From Candidatus Eremiobacterota bacterium (lineage in GTDB: Bacteria; Vulcanimicrobiota; CADAWZ01; Ess09-12): 64,000 nt of DNA. Location: contig JAVHLM010000020.1 of assembly GCA_031082125.1 (NCBI GenBank), positions 85,457-149,456 of the forward strand, written 5' to 3'. The translations under genes and the position numbers were made by a program. The notes under the pieces are model-generated. The model saw only the letters and a list, made by a program, of their open reading frames with translations, was not told the origin of the DNA and ran no database searches. Shown here one piece after another: positions 17,032 to 25,855 of this stretch (the stretch's first letter is position 1; each line of letters begins with the position of its first letter).

Positions 17032-19578
17032 GTGGCCGAGAGGATCCTGATTGTTGACGACGATGAGTTCATGCGCACAAGCCTCAAAACGGAGCTTGAA
17101 GAGGAGGGCTTTGACGTGGCCCTCGCGGTGAACGGGACACAGGCCGTCACCCTTGCAAGGGAAGGCCATTTTGACCTCATACTCTGCGACGTGCGGATGC
17201 CCGATATAGACGGGATAGAGACCATTACGGCCATCAGGGAGGCCAATCCCTCGGCGCGGGTAATCTTTATCACGGCTTATGCAAGCGCCGACACCCCTGT
17301 TTCCGCCTTGAGGCTCAGGGTCGATGATTACCTGATGAAGCCCTTCTCTTTCAGCGAGCTTCTCAGCAGCATCAAGGCGGCCCTTGTGCGCCTGCGGCAG
17401 AAGGAGAGCTTTATCGACGGCGTGGCGCGGTACTGCGGAAGCTTCATGAAGATAATAAGGGGCGTCCTCTTCGAGAGCAAGATATCCCACCTCCAGGGCC
17501 ATGCCGAGCATGTAGCCCGCTTTTCTCTCAGGATAGGCCGCCACCTCGGCCTCTCACCCCTCAGGATGCAGAATCTTTACCTTGCGGCCCTCCTTCACGA
17601 CATAGGCTACGTGGAGCTCCACCCCTCGCTCATGGAGAAAAGGGAGTTCGAGGAGCGCGACAGGGAGCTTGTCAAGAATCACCCTGTCTTTGCCCGCGAG
17701 CTTCTCGCCCCCTTCAGGGAGCTCAGGGAAGTGGCCACCATAATTTACTGCCACCATGAGCGCTGGGACGGAAAGGGCTATCCCCAGGGACTCAGCGGAG
17801 AGCAGATCCCCGTCGAGTCGAGGATCATCGCCATCGCCGAAGCCTATGACAGCCTCACCAGCGCCAGGCCCCACAGGGAAAAGCTTGATATGGCAGGGGC
17901 AGTCAGCCACATTGAAAGGGAGAGCGGGAAGGCCTTTGACGGCACGATTGTCGAAACGGCAAAAAAAATACTGGCCTCCACTGAGAAAGATGACATCGAG
18001 GTGCTTCCTGTGGCGAACGAAAAGCACGACGGCCGCATCTCAGCCCTGCTCACCCTGGCTGAGCTTTACCTGGAGGCAGGCGATTACGGGACTGCCCGGG
18101 AGGCTTTCAGCAATGCGAAGGAGCTCATCAATGAAGGCGCTTCTGAAGAGCTCTACGCAAGGGCTGAGATGGGTATGAGCGATCTGCTTTCACGGCAGGG
18201 CAGGCACGAAGAAGCGCTCGCCATGGCACTGGATCTTCTTGATTACACGGCGCAAAGATCCCTCCAGCTCCTCCAAGCCCTTGCAATTATCAGGGCCTCG
18301 GCCCTCAGGATGGAGCTGGGCCGCTATGACGAGGTGGAAAAAGACCTGCTCCTCGCCCTGAAAGTCCTCACCCTCTGGGAATCGGCCCCTGGAAAGTGCC
18401 AGGCGGAGCTTCTCCTCACGGCCCTCTACGCGCTGGGCGGCGAAAGGGATTCCAGGAAATTCGAGGAGCATCTTTGCCTTTTTGTTGCCTCGCCTTCAGC
18501 CGGTCAGTGCTTCAAGGCTTTCACCCGTTATGAAGCCCTCATCCATGCGATATTGAAGCGCTCCATGGAAAAGGACGCATATCTTGTGGAGATCACAGCC
18601 CTTCTTGCCAAGGCGCCGGGAGCGGCGATGAAAGTGCTTGAGAGCCTTTCAGAGGACCGCGACTTTCTGGTGAGAGAGAGGGCCGGAATGATCCTTGGGA
18701 AGCTTTCGGCACATCAGCCTGCCGGGCTCCCTGCAGGGAAAGAATCACCTCAGAAGCCTGCGGATACCGGAGAGAAGGCCTCTGCGGCCTCTCCCCGGGC
18801 ACCGGCGGGCCACCTCCTGAAAGTATTTCTTTTCGGAGCCTTCAGGGTCTCGGCAGGCGCCGCCTTCATTGAGAGCGGGGTCTGGATCACCCAGAAGACC
18901 AGGAGCCTTTTCGCCTTTCTTGCCTCGAGGCTCGGCGAGGAAGTCCACGAGGAGAAGCTCATCGATCTTTTCTGGCTCGAGGGAGGCAAGGACCCCCGCC
19001 ATTCTCTTCACAACAGCGTCTCTACCATAAGGAAGCTTGTCACCGCCCATCTCGGCGGGCAGGGACGGTCTGTCATCATCCACAGGCAGTCCACCTATTG
19101 CCTTAACGCCAGGCTTGTCGATTTCGTGGACTATATAAGCTTCAACGACAGCTATCACCGGGGGATGGCCCTTCTCAAGGAAGGCTGCCATGAGGAAGCC
19201 ATCGCCGCGCTTCAGAAAGCCGAGGGCCTTTATACCGGCGACTTCCTGGAGAGTTCCTATGACGAATGGAGCGACGAGGTGAGGCTGATGGCGCGGAACA
19301 GGCACATAGAGCTTCTCTTCACCCTGGGGAAATACTTTGCCGATAAGCAGAAATACGAGGTAGGCATCGGGTATTTCAGAAAGATCCTCACTGTTGACAA
19401 TATCTGCGAGGACGCTTACTGGGGCATCATGGTCTCCTCCATCGGCCTCAAGAACGAGAACGAGGCGATCCGCTCCTACCAGCAATGCGCGAAAGTGCTG
19501 AAGAGAGAGATGGACCTGCCCCCCCCCTCGAAGCTCACCGAGCTTTACCTCTCCCTTATCGACAGGAAGCCCTCCTGA
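17032..19578 (+). CDS. Response regulator: REC, HD-GYP, TPR-like and SARP (wHTH-BTAD) fusion
   Basis: The 848-residue product contains a receiver domain (1-120, phospho-Asp53 in LCDVRMPD), an HD-GYP domain (about 150-320; LLHDIGY and HHERWDGKGYPQGLSG) and a helical TPR-like middle (about 330-560). Its C-terminus (about 594-848) is a SARP module: an OmpR-like winged helix (LKVFLFGAFRVS... LIDLFW, SVSTIRKLV) followed by a BTAD repeat. HD-GYP domains degrade c-di-GMP; the usual HDxGK lysine is Tyr here, so activity is uncertain. It starts with GTG 3 bp after the histidine kinase. SARP-type repeats lie 50 bp downstream before the subtilase gene, suggesting a direct target. Confidence 0.9.
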   Translation: MAERILIVDDDEFMRTSLKTELEEEGFDVALAVNGTQAVTLAREGHFDLILCDVRMPDIDGIETITAIREANPSARVIFITAYASADTPVSALRLRVDDYLMKPFSFSELLSSIKAALVRLRQKESFIDGVARYCGSFMKIIRGVLFESKISHLQGHAEHVARFSLRIGRHLGLSPLRMQNLYLAALLHDIGYVELHPSLMEKREFEERDRELVKNHPVFARELLAPFRELREVATIIYCHHERWDGKGYPQGLSGEQIPVESRIIAIAEAYDSLTSARPHREKLDMAGAVSHIERESGKAFDGTIVETAKKILASTEKDDIEVLPVANEKHDGRISALLTLAELYLEAGDYGTAREAFSNAKELINEGASEELYARAEMGMSDLLSRQGRHEEALAMALDLLDYTAQRSLQLLQALAIIRASALRMELGRYDEVEKDLLLALKVLTLWESAPGKCQAELLLTALYALGGERDSRKFEEHLCLFVASPSAGQCFKAFTRYEALIHAILKRSMEKDAYLVEITALLAKAPGAAMKVLESLSEDRDFLVRERAGMILGKLSAHQPAGLPAGKESPQKPADTGEKASAASPRAPAGHLLKVFLFGAFRVSAGAAFIESGVWITQKTRSLFAFLASRLGEEVHEEKLIDLFWLEGGKDPRHSLHNSVSTIRKLVTAHLGGQGRSVIIHRQSTYCLNARLVDFVDYISFNDSYHRGMALLKEGCHEEAIAALQKAEGLYTGDFLESSYDEWSDEVRLMARNRHIELLFTLGKYFADKQKYEVGIGYFRKILTVDNICEDAYWGIMVSSIGLKNENEAIRSYQQCAKVLKREMDLPPPSKLTELYLSLIDRKPS

Positions 19579-19628
19579 GGCTCACGCCATCAGAAGCTCC
19601 GTCCCGCTCCATGAGAAATCTCCAGGAC

Positions 19629-19671
19629 TTGAGCATTCCTTGAGCGCTCCTTGAGCGGTTCCTGTTATACT
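19629..19671 (+). promoter_or_regulatory. SARP-type operator/promoter of the subtilase gene
   Basis: Heptamers TTGAGCA (19629-19635), TTGAGCG (19640-19646) and TTGAGCG (19651-19657) repeat at 11 bp. An 8-bp gap follows, then a good -10 TATACT (19666-19671). No -35 hexamer is recognisable. The geometry is identical to that upstream of the M14 gene and matches known SARP operators. The SARP regulator gene ends at 19578. Confidence 0.75.
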
Positions 19672-19721
19672 ATGAAGCAGGGAAAATTCCCGTGCCCGAT
19701 AGATTGAAAGGGGGCTACGGC

Positions 19722-21875
19722 ATGCTTATCAGGAACATGCTCGCACATATCGGCTATGGCAGGGAGCTGGAGAAGAAAAGCCCGCCTGCGGTGGAAAAGG
19801 ACGCTGAAAGAGAAAAGAGCCTTAGAGCGGAGCCTCAGGACACACTGGAGACGTCAGCGGAGCTTGAACGCGGCCAGGGCGGAGGCGTGCCTTCGGCTGA
19901 TTCAGTGAAAGCCTATATGACTGCGTTGAAAGCCGCTTACTGCATGAAGGAAGCCGCGGCGCAGCGGACGGAAATGGCTGCCCCTCAGGGCAGGCCCCTT
20001 TCCAATGAAGAGAAGAAAGTCATAGCGATGACGGAGTCGAAGGAAAGTGATTCCGAAGAGCTCAAGGCGCTCAAGAGGGACTACAGGGCTGCTTATCTTG
20101 ATGCAGGCAAAGAGCTCGGCTCCGCACAGGAAGATGCAAAACAGGGAAACTGCGTGAGGGAAGACGGGTCGCGGCAGGAGGTCACCCGGCTTGAGAACGG
20201 CACTACCCAGGTGAAGATTACCGCAAAGGACGGGAGCGAGAAGATGGTGCAGTTCAACCCTGAATTTCCCGGGAGCGTGCTCATCACCAGAAAAGAGCCT
20301 CCCCATAGTGATGAATCGGGAAACAAGGTGCCTGGAAAGGAATCCCAGGTCCTGCGGAGGGGATCGATACTCACCACGGGCCCCGGTCAACATGGCTCCG
20401 TAACGGGGAAAGGTGACACTGTGGTTTACAGGCCTGATGCCATTGGGAATCCCGAGAGGATCGAGTACCTCAATAATGAGGGAACCAGAAATCCCTTCGC
20501 CATGCGATATTCCCATGTGGAGGGCAGAGACGGCAGGTTTGTGAAGGAAGAGCTCTGCCAGGAGAAAATGCCTGAAGAGGAGAAGAAAAAGAGCCTGCTG
20601 GAGGCAGAGAAGGGCGACGAGATCCCCCATATCCGCAGGAATATACACCAGAACGGCGACTACCGCGACCCGTCGGGAAGAAGGCTCGACGGCACGGGCC
20701 AGACTGTCGCAGTGCTTGAGGCAGACTGTGATGATTTCTCAGGGCGTCTCGGCTCCCATGCGCAGATGGTCATGGACACCATGAACTCGGAAGGGACAGG
20801 CGTCGCTCCCGGTGCAAAGGGGGCAGCCTTTGAGCACAGGTCTGACGATAATTCGTCACTGCTGCCGGGATTCAGCTCGTCGCGCAGGCCTCCCGAAACC
20901 ATGGCGATCCCCGACAATAAAGAAGCCTTGACCAAAGAGCTGGATAAGGCCATGCGCTTTGATAAACGCATCGTCCCCGACCTGGAGAGAATCCTTGATG
21001 CGCAGAAAAAAGGCGCCGGGATAAGTGTCCTTGACATGTCATTTGGAGAAGGACCCAACAGGTTAATGGACCAGGTGCTGAGCCTTCTCAACGTGAGCGA
21101 TCCTTCCAATAATGAGCGCTATGCCCGCCCGGAGCTCAGAAAAGCCATCCTCGGCGAAAGCGCCAATAATCTTCCCACCAGGGAAGCTCTTGAAAAAGAC
21201 CCCGCAGGCGTCTACCGGAAAGAAAGGCTTGCCGAAGAGATGACAAAGGTGGCCGCCTTTGTCAGGGGGCGCATGGAAGGGCCCGGGAGCGGCTTCCAGC
21301 AGGCTCTCGGTGAATACCGCAAGGCCGTATCACGACTTGCTGAAGCCGGTGTCACCATAGTGGCGTCGGCAGGCAATGATCAGCAGAAAGCTCCCAAAGG
21401 CTCTTCCTGTATCGAGGAGGGCCTGCCCCCGTGGGATTCAGTATGTCCCGGCGCTTCCCTGAGCTATTTCGGCTGGAGCCCCGACGTGATAACCGTTGCC
21501 GCCACAGACAGCCGGGCCACGGCGGGCAAATATGGCGATGACACGGTTTCGGATTTTTCCTCACATGGTGAGGGCCAGGGCGGCTGGAATCCTACCGTCG
21601 CGGCACCGGGAGTAAACGTGAAAACGAATATCAAGGGAGAAACCACCGAGGGGACTTCTTTCTCCGCTCCCTATGTGGCGGGTATCGTGGCCCTCATGAA
21701 ACAGGCCGATCCCGCTCTTTCAAACGCCGAGGTGATAGATATTCTGAAAAAGACGGCAATAGATATCGCTCCAGGAATATCCGCCGACGGCGCAGGCGAG
21801 GTGGATCCTGAAGCGGCGGTAAGAGAAGCCCTCAGAAGAGCGGGGAGGCTGCCGCAGGCGGCAGGAGGCCGGTAA
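19722..21875 (+). CDS. Subtilase (S8 family peptidase) with novel N-terminal leader
   Basis: This 717-residue protein carries a C-terminal S8 domain. GTSFSAPYVAG holds the catalytic Ser (about residue 646), TIVASAGND the oxyanion Asn and SVLDMSFG a core strand. The Asp/His region is unusual: TVAVLEADCDD and GSHAQMV lie only about 10 residues apart, where canonical subtilases have 30 or more, so the catalytic pair is divergent. The first 55 residues match the M14 peptidase leader (IGYGREL, AEPQDT, RGQG) and are hydrophilic, with no signal peptide. The start at 19722 follows GAAAGGGGG; an in-frame GTG at 19692 lacks a Shine-Dalgarno. It is probably activated by the SARP regulator encoded upstream. 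Confidence 0.88.
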   Translation: MLIRNMLAHIGYGRELEKKSPPAVEKDAEREKSLRAEPQDTLETSAELERGQGGGVPSADSVKAYMTALKAAYCMKEAAAQRTEMAAPQGRPLSNEEKKVIAMTESKESDSEELKALKRDYRAAYLDAGKELGSAQEDAKQGNCVREDGSRQEVTRLENGTTQVKITAKDGSEKMVQFNPEFPGSVLITRKEPPHSDESGNKVPGKESQVLRRGSILTTGPGQHGSVTGKGDTVVYRPDAIGNPERIEYLNNEGTRNPFAMRYSHVEGRDGRFVKEELCQEKMPEEEKKKSLLEAEKGDEIPHIRRNIHQNGDYRDPSGRRLDGTGQTVAVLEADCDDFSGRLGSHAQMVMDTMNSEGTGVAPGAKGAAFEHRSDDNSSLLPGFSSSRRPPETMAIPDNKEALTKELDKAMRFDKRIVPDLERILDAQKKGAGISVLDMSFGEGPNRLMDQVLSLLNVSDPSNNERYARPELRKAILGESANNLPTREALEKDPAGVYRKERLAEEMTKVAAFVRGRMEGPGSGFQQALGEYRKAVSRLAEAGVTIVASAGNDQQKAPKGSSCIEEGLPPWDSVCPGASLSYFGWSPDVITVAATDSRATAGKYGDDTVSDFSSHGEGQGGWNPTVAAPGVNVKTNIKGETTEGTSFSAPYVAGIVALMKQADPALSNAEVIDILKKTAIDIAPGISADGAGEVDPEAAVREALRRAGRLPQAAGGR

Positions 21876-21894
21876 AAAACCTGGATGAGAATGC

Positions 21895-22602
21895 TCATTG
21901 TCTCATGAATGCCTGGTAATCATCATTGAACCCTTCCTTGTTTGAATAGGTATATCGGGTTCTGTTTCTCAAGTTGTCGCATGTGAGAGTATAATTTGCC
22001 GCGGCGGCATCTCTTTCATAGGCAAGGTCGGGAACGGGGATCTTCCTGCTCCTGTAAAAAGCCTTGTCATCCCTGGTGAGATGGGGAGCATAGTCGGGCA
22101 GCCTGTCCAGATACCCCGGCAGAAGCTCCGTGAGAGCCCCGGGATAGCTTCCTTTGTTATCGGCCGCGTATTTTTCCATTGCATCACCGATTTTTTTGAG
22201 GTCCGTTTGAAAGGGAGCGCTGCAGAATTGCGCTTGAATGCTGAATGGATGGGGGATGGAAGAAGGAAACTGCCAGATTAAGGCAGCAAGAAGAGCTGCA
22301 AGGAGCACGAGACCTGTCCCCCTGAGGGCGACTTTTCCCCGGATGAGCCCCAGGCCCTCATGACGGTTTAAAACCCTTACGGTCACTATGAAGAGCATGA
22401 GCAGAAGCGTCGAAGTGAGCCCGAACCCGCCTTCTCCCACGATGTATGAATCTTCCGGCATCGGCGCCTGGAAAATACCCAGGAACCCCGCGAGGCCGAG
22501 ATCGATGGCGAAGAGCATCTTCTGATAGATCAGGAGGTAATCCAGAGCCATGAGCAGGAGTATCAATCCTGTGAAGACATAGTGCTTGACGGGTAATACC
22601 AT
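21895..22602 (-). CDS. Membrane protein with extracytoplasmic pseudopilin-like C-terminal domain
   Basis: The 235-residue protein has three or four membrane segments in its first 115 residues and a soluble C-terminal domain. That domain (DLKKIGDAMEKYAADNKGSYP, then LTELLPGYL and LPDYAP) resembles the globular part of GspG/type II pseudopilins, but there is no prepilin cleavage motif. It is the third gene of a minus-strand operon after a Ser/Thr kinase and a 24-residue membrane peptide, 15 bp away. A role as an envelope sensor or partner of the kinase is possible; I do not recognise a named family. Confidence 0.7.
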   Translation of the reverse strand: MVLPVKHYVFTGLILLLMALDYLLIYQKMLFAIDLGLAGFLGIFQAPMPEDSYIVGEGGFGLTSTLLLMLFIVTVRVLNRHEGLGLIRGKVALRGTGLVLLAALLAALIWQFPSSIPHPFSIQAQFCSAPFQTDLKKIGDAMEKYAADNKGSYPGALTELLPGYLDRLPDYAPHLTRDDKAFYRSRKIPVPDLAYERDAAAANYTLTCDNLRNRTRYTYSNKEGFNDDYQAFMRQ

Positions 22603-22617
22603 TACCCCGGGAATTCT

Positions 22618-22692
22618 TCAGCCATAGGCAAGCCCATGGAGGGAGAAGTAGAATGCGCCTATGAAAAGGAAGATCTGCAGCAGCTTTTTCAT
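22618..22692 (-). CDS. 24-residue hydrophobic membrane peptide
   Basis: A short frame reads MKKLLQIFLFIGAFYF and ends HGLAYG-stop. It has a Lys-rich start and a hydrophobic core long enough for one membrane span. GGAGG lies 5 nt before the ATG, a near-ideal ribosome binding site. It is tightly packed between the kinase gene (13 bp upstream) and the membrane protein gene (15 bp downstream). It may be a small regulatory membrane peptide of that operon, or a leader peptide controlling translation of the next gene. Confidence 0.6.
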   Translation of the reverse strand: MKKLLQIFLFIGAFYFSLHGLAYG

Positions 22693-22705
22693 ATATCCTC
22701 CTTGC

Positions 22706-24271
22706 CTATGACCTTGAAAGCTTGACGGGAGAAAGCTTCTGGTGCAGTGCGGCAAAATAATTCCTTATGAGGTCCCGGATAGATATCTTTATCTGCAGAA
22801 TCTGCAGGAGAGATCGAGAGAGTGCCGTCACAAGAGCAATTATGGCAGCCCACTTGAGAAAGAGCACAGGCTCCGTGGGCCCGGTGAAATACGCAGGTGT
22901 TGCCAGCTTCAAATATATCGCTGCACCGACAAAGACTGCCTGCCAGGCGTCAGGGTGCTGCGCCGGTCCCTGGAGAAGCTCTCTGGCCTCCAGAAGCTCC
23001 CGCTTTACCTCTTCCGTGGTACGGTACCTGGAGGAGGGATTTTTCTCAAGGCATTTCATCAGGATACGCTCGAGCTTCCGTGGCACCTGCCTGTTGAGTG
23101 TCCGCAGGGGAGGAAATTTGAAATAGAACTGCTGGGGGTCTTCCAGGGTGAGGAGGTAATAGAGGGTCGCTCCCCAGGCATAAATATCGGAGCGCTCATC
23201 GGTCTGCCCTGTGCCGTACTGCTCGGGGGGGGAAAATCCCGGCGTGCCGTAAATAAAGGTGTCTTTCTCCTTTGAGGGGTCCACGTGGCGGGCGATGCCG
23301 AAATCGATGAGCTTCAGTTTTCCTTTTTCGGAGACAAGCACGTTGTCGGGCTTCAGATCCCTGTAAATGAGGGGCGCCTGTTCCCTGGTATGCAGGTATG
23401 AAAGGATCTCCAGAAGTCCTTCCCCCAGATCGATTACCCGGCCCGCCTCCAGGGGTCTGCCCTCTTCCCGCACGAGGTCGGAAAGCGTCTTCCCTGAAAC
23501 ATATTCCATCACTATATGAGGCCGCCCTCCCTCGGTGAAAAAGTCAACAGCCTTGGGGATGGAGGGATGATTCAGTGCCAGGAGAAAAGACTTTTCACGC
23601 TCGAAGAGTGCCTCTGATTCATGCTTTTCCGCAAGGCCAAATCCTGCGAGGTCAATTTCCTTGACCACCCAGTGCACTGTCTCGCGGGGAAAGCTCATAT
23701 CCCTCACCCGGAACGCGGTGCCGGCGGCTCCCTGTCCCACCACTGCCTCTATCATATAGCGGTTGTTGAGGATCTCTCCCGCCCTGGCGGTGGCGGGATC
23801 TTTATGAGCCGCCTTTTCGACAGTGCCTGCACAGGCACCCTGCAGGAAGCACTTCCGATCCAGGTAGAGAAGGATGCACAGGATACTGTGTGCCAGCAGT
23901 AAAAGGGGATTGAAGGAGCTTCGTGAAAAACCGTTAATCAGCACTCCCAGAATGAAAAGCACTATCAAAGAAACGAACGCGAATTGAACAATGCTGCGGT
24001 CTTCTTTCCTTGCCTTCATGGCGGTGTCAAATGAAAAGTACGCGATCAGTGAGAAAACCGGGATGATGAATAAAAAAATCCCGAGCCCGGCGATTCCGGC
24101 AGAATAGGGGCCAGGTGAGAACCATGTCTGGACAATGAAAATCACGGCGTACAGCATATACAGAGAAATGGTGATTCCATAAGTGAAGAACATCATGAAA
24201 GCAAAGAGGTAGAGAGGACTGATTTTAGGCAGCACTTTTGGTCTTGCCGGCGGGTTGAATCTTCTTTCCAT
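22706..24271 (-). CDS. Membrane Ser/Thr protein kinase
   Basis: This 521-residue protein begins with four membrane segments (about residues 20-150), continues with a Hanks-type kinase domain (about 175-435) and ends with further hydrophobic helices. Kinase motifs are VVGQGAAGTAFRV (P-loop), WVVKEIDL (lysine), YRDLKPDNVLV (catalytic loop), LIDFGIARH and TPGFSPPEQYG. The PPEQYGTGQTDERSDIYAWG style also occurs in the ankyrin kinase at 28030-29994, so the two are paralogues. It leads an operon with a 24-residue peptide and a membrane protein. The ATG at 24271 follows GAGGAGAAAG. Confidence 0.9.
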   Translation of the reverse strand: MERRFNPPARPKVLPKISPLYLFAFMMFFTYGITISLYMLYAVIFIVQTWFSPGPYSAGIAGLGIFLFIIPVFSLIAYFSFDTAMKARKEDRSIVQFAFVSLIVLFILGVLINGFSRSSFNPLLLLAHSILCILLYLDRKCFLQGACAGTVEKAAHKDPATARAGEILNNRYMIEAVVGQGAAGTAFRVRDMSFPRETVHWVVKEIDLAGFGLAEKHESEALFEREKSFLLALNHPSIPKAVDFFTEGGRPHIVMEYVSGKTLSDLVREEGRPLEAGRVIDLGEGLLEILSYLHTREQAPLIYRDLKPDNVLVSEKGKLKLIDFGIARHVDPSKEKDTFIYGTPGFSPPEQYGTGQTDERSDIYAWGATLYYLLTLEDPQQFYFKFPPLRTLNRQVPRKLERILMKCLEKNPSSRYRTTEEVKRELLEARELLQGPAQHPDAWQAVFVGAAIYLKLATPAYFTGPTEPVLFLKWAAIIALVTALSRSLLQILQIKISIRDLIRNYFAALHQKLSPVKLSRS

Positions 24272-24585
24272 GGCTTTCTCCTCTGTAAAAGTGTTTCTGT
24301 ACCCTACTATGCCCAGAAATATTTTTTTCAGACACTTTTATGCTTTTTCACCAGGGAATGCTCATGGCTTCCGCCCATCAGGAGGTTGACCGAAAAGGCA
24401 TCTGATGGTATGATCTGCCTGGATAAAGGCCAGGATTCCAATCCATTGCCAGTGCATCAAAGAGGAAATAGTCTGTCCCCATTGTATGATTGGGGTCCGG
24501 GGGGTCCCGGTGATTGACGAGTCCGGGCCGCCGGAGCGGGAGAACTGACAAGTGCCCCCTTCAGAAGAGAGCGCAGCCATAAATC
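24272..24585. other. Intergenic region without a supported gene
   Basis: This 314-bp stretch separates the divergently placed kinase operon and the end of the PilZ gene. It contains TAGTCTGTCCCCATT at about 24467-24481, similar to GGAGTCTGTCCCCAAT at 6484-6499. Such GTCTGTCCCC words are common in repeats near REP-associated transposases, but no transposase is here. A weak stem (TTTCTG/CAGAAA) followed by seven Ts lies near 24293-24330. Nothing else is convincing. Confidence 0.4.
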
Positions 24586-25434
24586 CTAGAAATCAATCGT
24601 AAAGTCTTCCAGGACAGGGGTGACTCGGGGAGCAGCCTTGGCTCCGGGAGCAGTTTTGACCTGGAGGAACCGGTTCATGAACTCTAAAAGACGAAGCCTG
24701 TTCTGCTCGGAAAGCTCCGTGAATCCGAACCATCCCTTGTCGCGGCCCGTGGGAAGATCCCCCCGGAACTCATAGGTCACCTTTTCTTCCAGAGGGGGCC
24801 TGCCGGCCTCAAGGTCACACCGCAGGATCAATGCCTCGCCGGAGGGAAGAAGGTAATCCGTGGTAATCTCCATCCCCTCAAGACTTATTGTCAGCAGGAA
24901 GGCATAAAAGCTCTCCCATCTGCCATCTTTCTTGCACTGGAAACTGAGCTGCCTGTTCGGGTGGATTATCTTCTGAGAGGTGTCTATGGAGTATTTCGTC
25001 ATGAACTGCTCAATATTCTCCCGGGTCAGCTTCTCCTGCACAATGACCCGCAGTCCCACCGCGTTCATATAACCGAGGACCTTCTTCTGCCATATCACTT
25101 CGGAGGTGAGCTCAACAGGCTCAGGAATGAAAAGCTTCATCAAAAAGGGCCTGTCATCAGGCAAATCAATGTCAGTGATGACTTTCAGCCCCTGATTGCT
25201 TATATCTATCACATAAATATAGCCTTTTATCACCCTGTCCGCGTGGATCTCCGCTAAAAAGGTCTTATTGAGAATAATCTTTTTCCTGTCTTCTTTTCTC
25301 CGCTCCGTGTAGTCCCAGTCTTCCTTCTCCGTCAGCTCATCCAGGCTTTTCTCAACTTCCCTGATGCTCCTGGAGAATTCTTCCGCCTGCATGCCGGCAG
25401 CATCCTGACCATCTTCGAAATTCATTGTACTCAT
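24586..25434 (-). CDS. PilZ-domain (c-di-GMP receptor-like) protein
   Basis: The 282-residue protein has an N-terminal helical stretch, then a PilZ domain. RRKEDRKKIILN supplies the Arg-rich switch and YVIDISNQGLKV the D/NxSxxG element that binds c-di-GMP. A second, degenerate PilZ-like half follows (about 170-260; LLTISLEGMEITT), without the Arg motif. It is soluble. The start at 25434 has GGGAGAG 8 nt upstream. It lies beside pilin genes and within 6 kb of an HD-GYP protein, so c-di-GMP control of pili or secretion is a reasonable inference. The gene is monocistronic. Confidence 0.8.
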   Translation of the reverse strand: MSTMNFEDGQDAAGMQAEEFSRSIREVEKSLDELTEKEDWDYTERRKEDRKKIILNKTFLAEIHADRVIKGYIYVIDISNQGLKVITDIDLPDDRPFLMKLFIPEPVELTSEVIWQKKVLGYMNAVGLRVIVQEKLTRENIEQFMTKYSIDTSQKIIHPNRQLSFQCKKDGRWESFYAFLLTISLEGMEITTDYLLPSGEALILRCDLEAGRPPLEEKVTYEFRGDLPTGRDKGWFGFTELSEQNRLRLLEFMNRFLQVKTAPGAKAAPRVTPVLEDFTIDF

Positions 25435-25749
25435 GGCTGCATCTCTCCCACTGGTTATACTCCAGAGCATATCTGACTGGAATTGAATTCTCTCTCATCT
25501 ATTCACTATTCCTCCATAGCGTTTTTTTTGCGCATGATGTGCCGATGATGCACTGATTTCTGCCGGTCAGCTCGTCTGCGAGCTTTCCCGCTCTGCCTGC
25601 CGGGCTTGCGATCACCGGGGGAATTGCCGCCCGAACAAGGAAAAGCTTTTCATGCCATGAAGCATGAGCTCCATGGGCTCTCATGGATATTCAAGGGGAG
25701 AAAGCCTGGTCCCTCTCTGCGGCCGGTTCTGGCGCCTGGTTTGCCTGCC

Positions 25750-25779
25750 TTGCTCAATGCTCACAGATTGTTGTATAAT
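25750..25779 (+). promoter_or_regulatory. Promoter of the minor-pilin operon
   Basis: TTGCTC (25750-25755), an 18-bp spacer and a perfect TATAAT (25774-25779) lie 76 bp before the PilX-like start. The remainder of the 25435-25855 gap, shared with the divergent PilZ gene, shows no gene I can support. Confidence 0.6.
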
Positions 25780-25855
25780 TATATCTGACCCATCATTGCA
25801 CAGGTCTGTGCCCGGAAGCCTCAAAAAGACAGATTATCAACGAGAGGAGCGGACC

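Noticed and set aside
24300..24330. Rho-independent terminator before the kinase operon
   Set aside because: The stem is only six pairs with a long loop, and it lies upstream of the minus-strand kinase gene, where a terminator has no obvious use.
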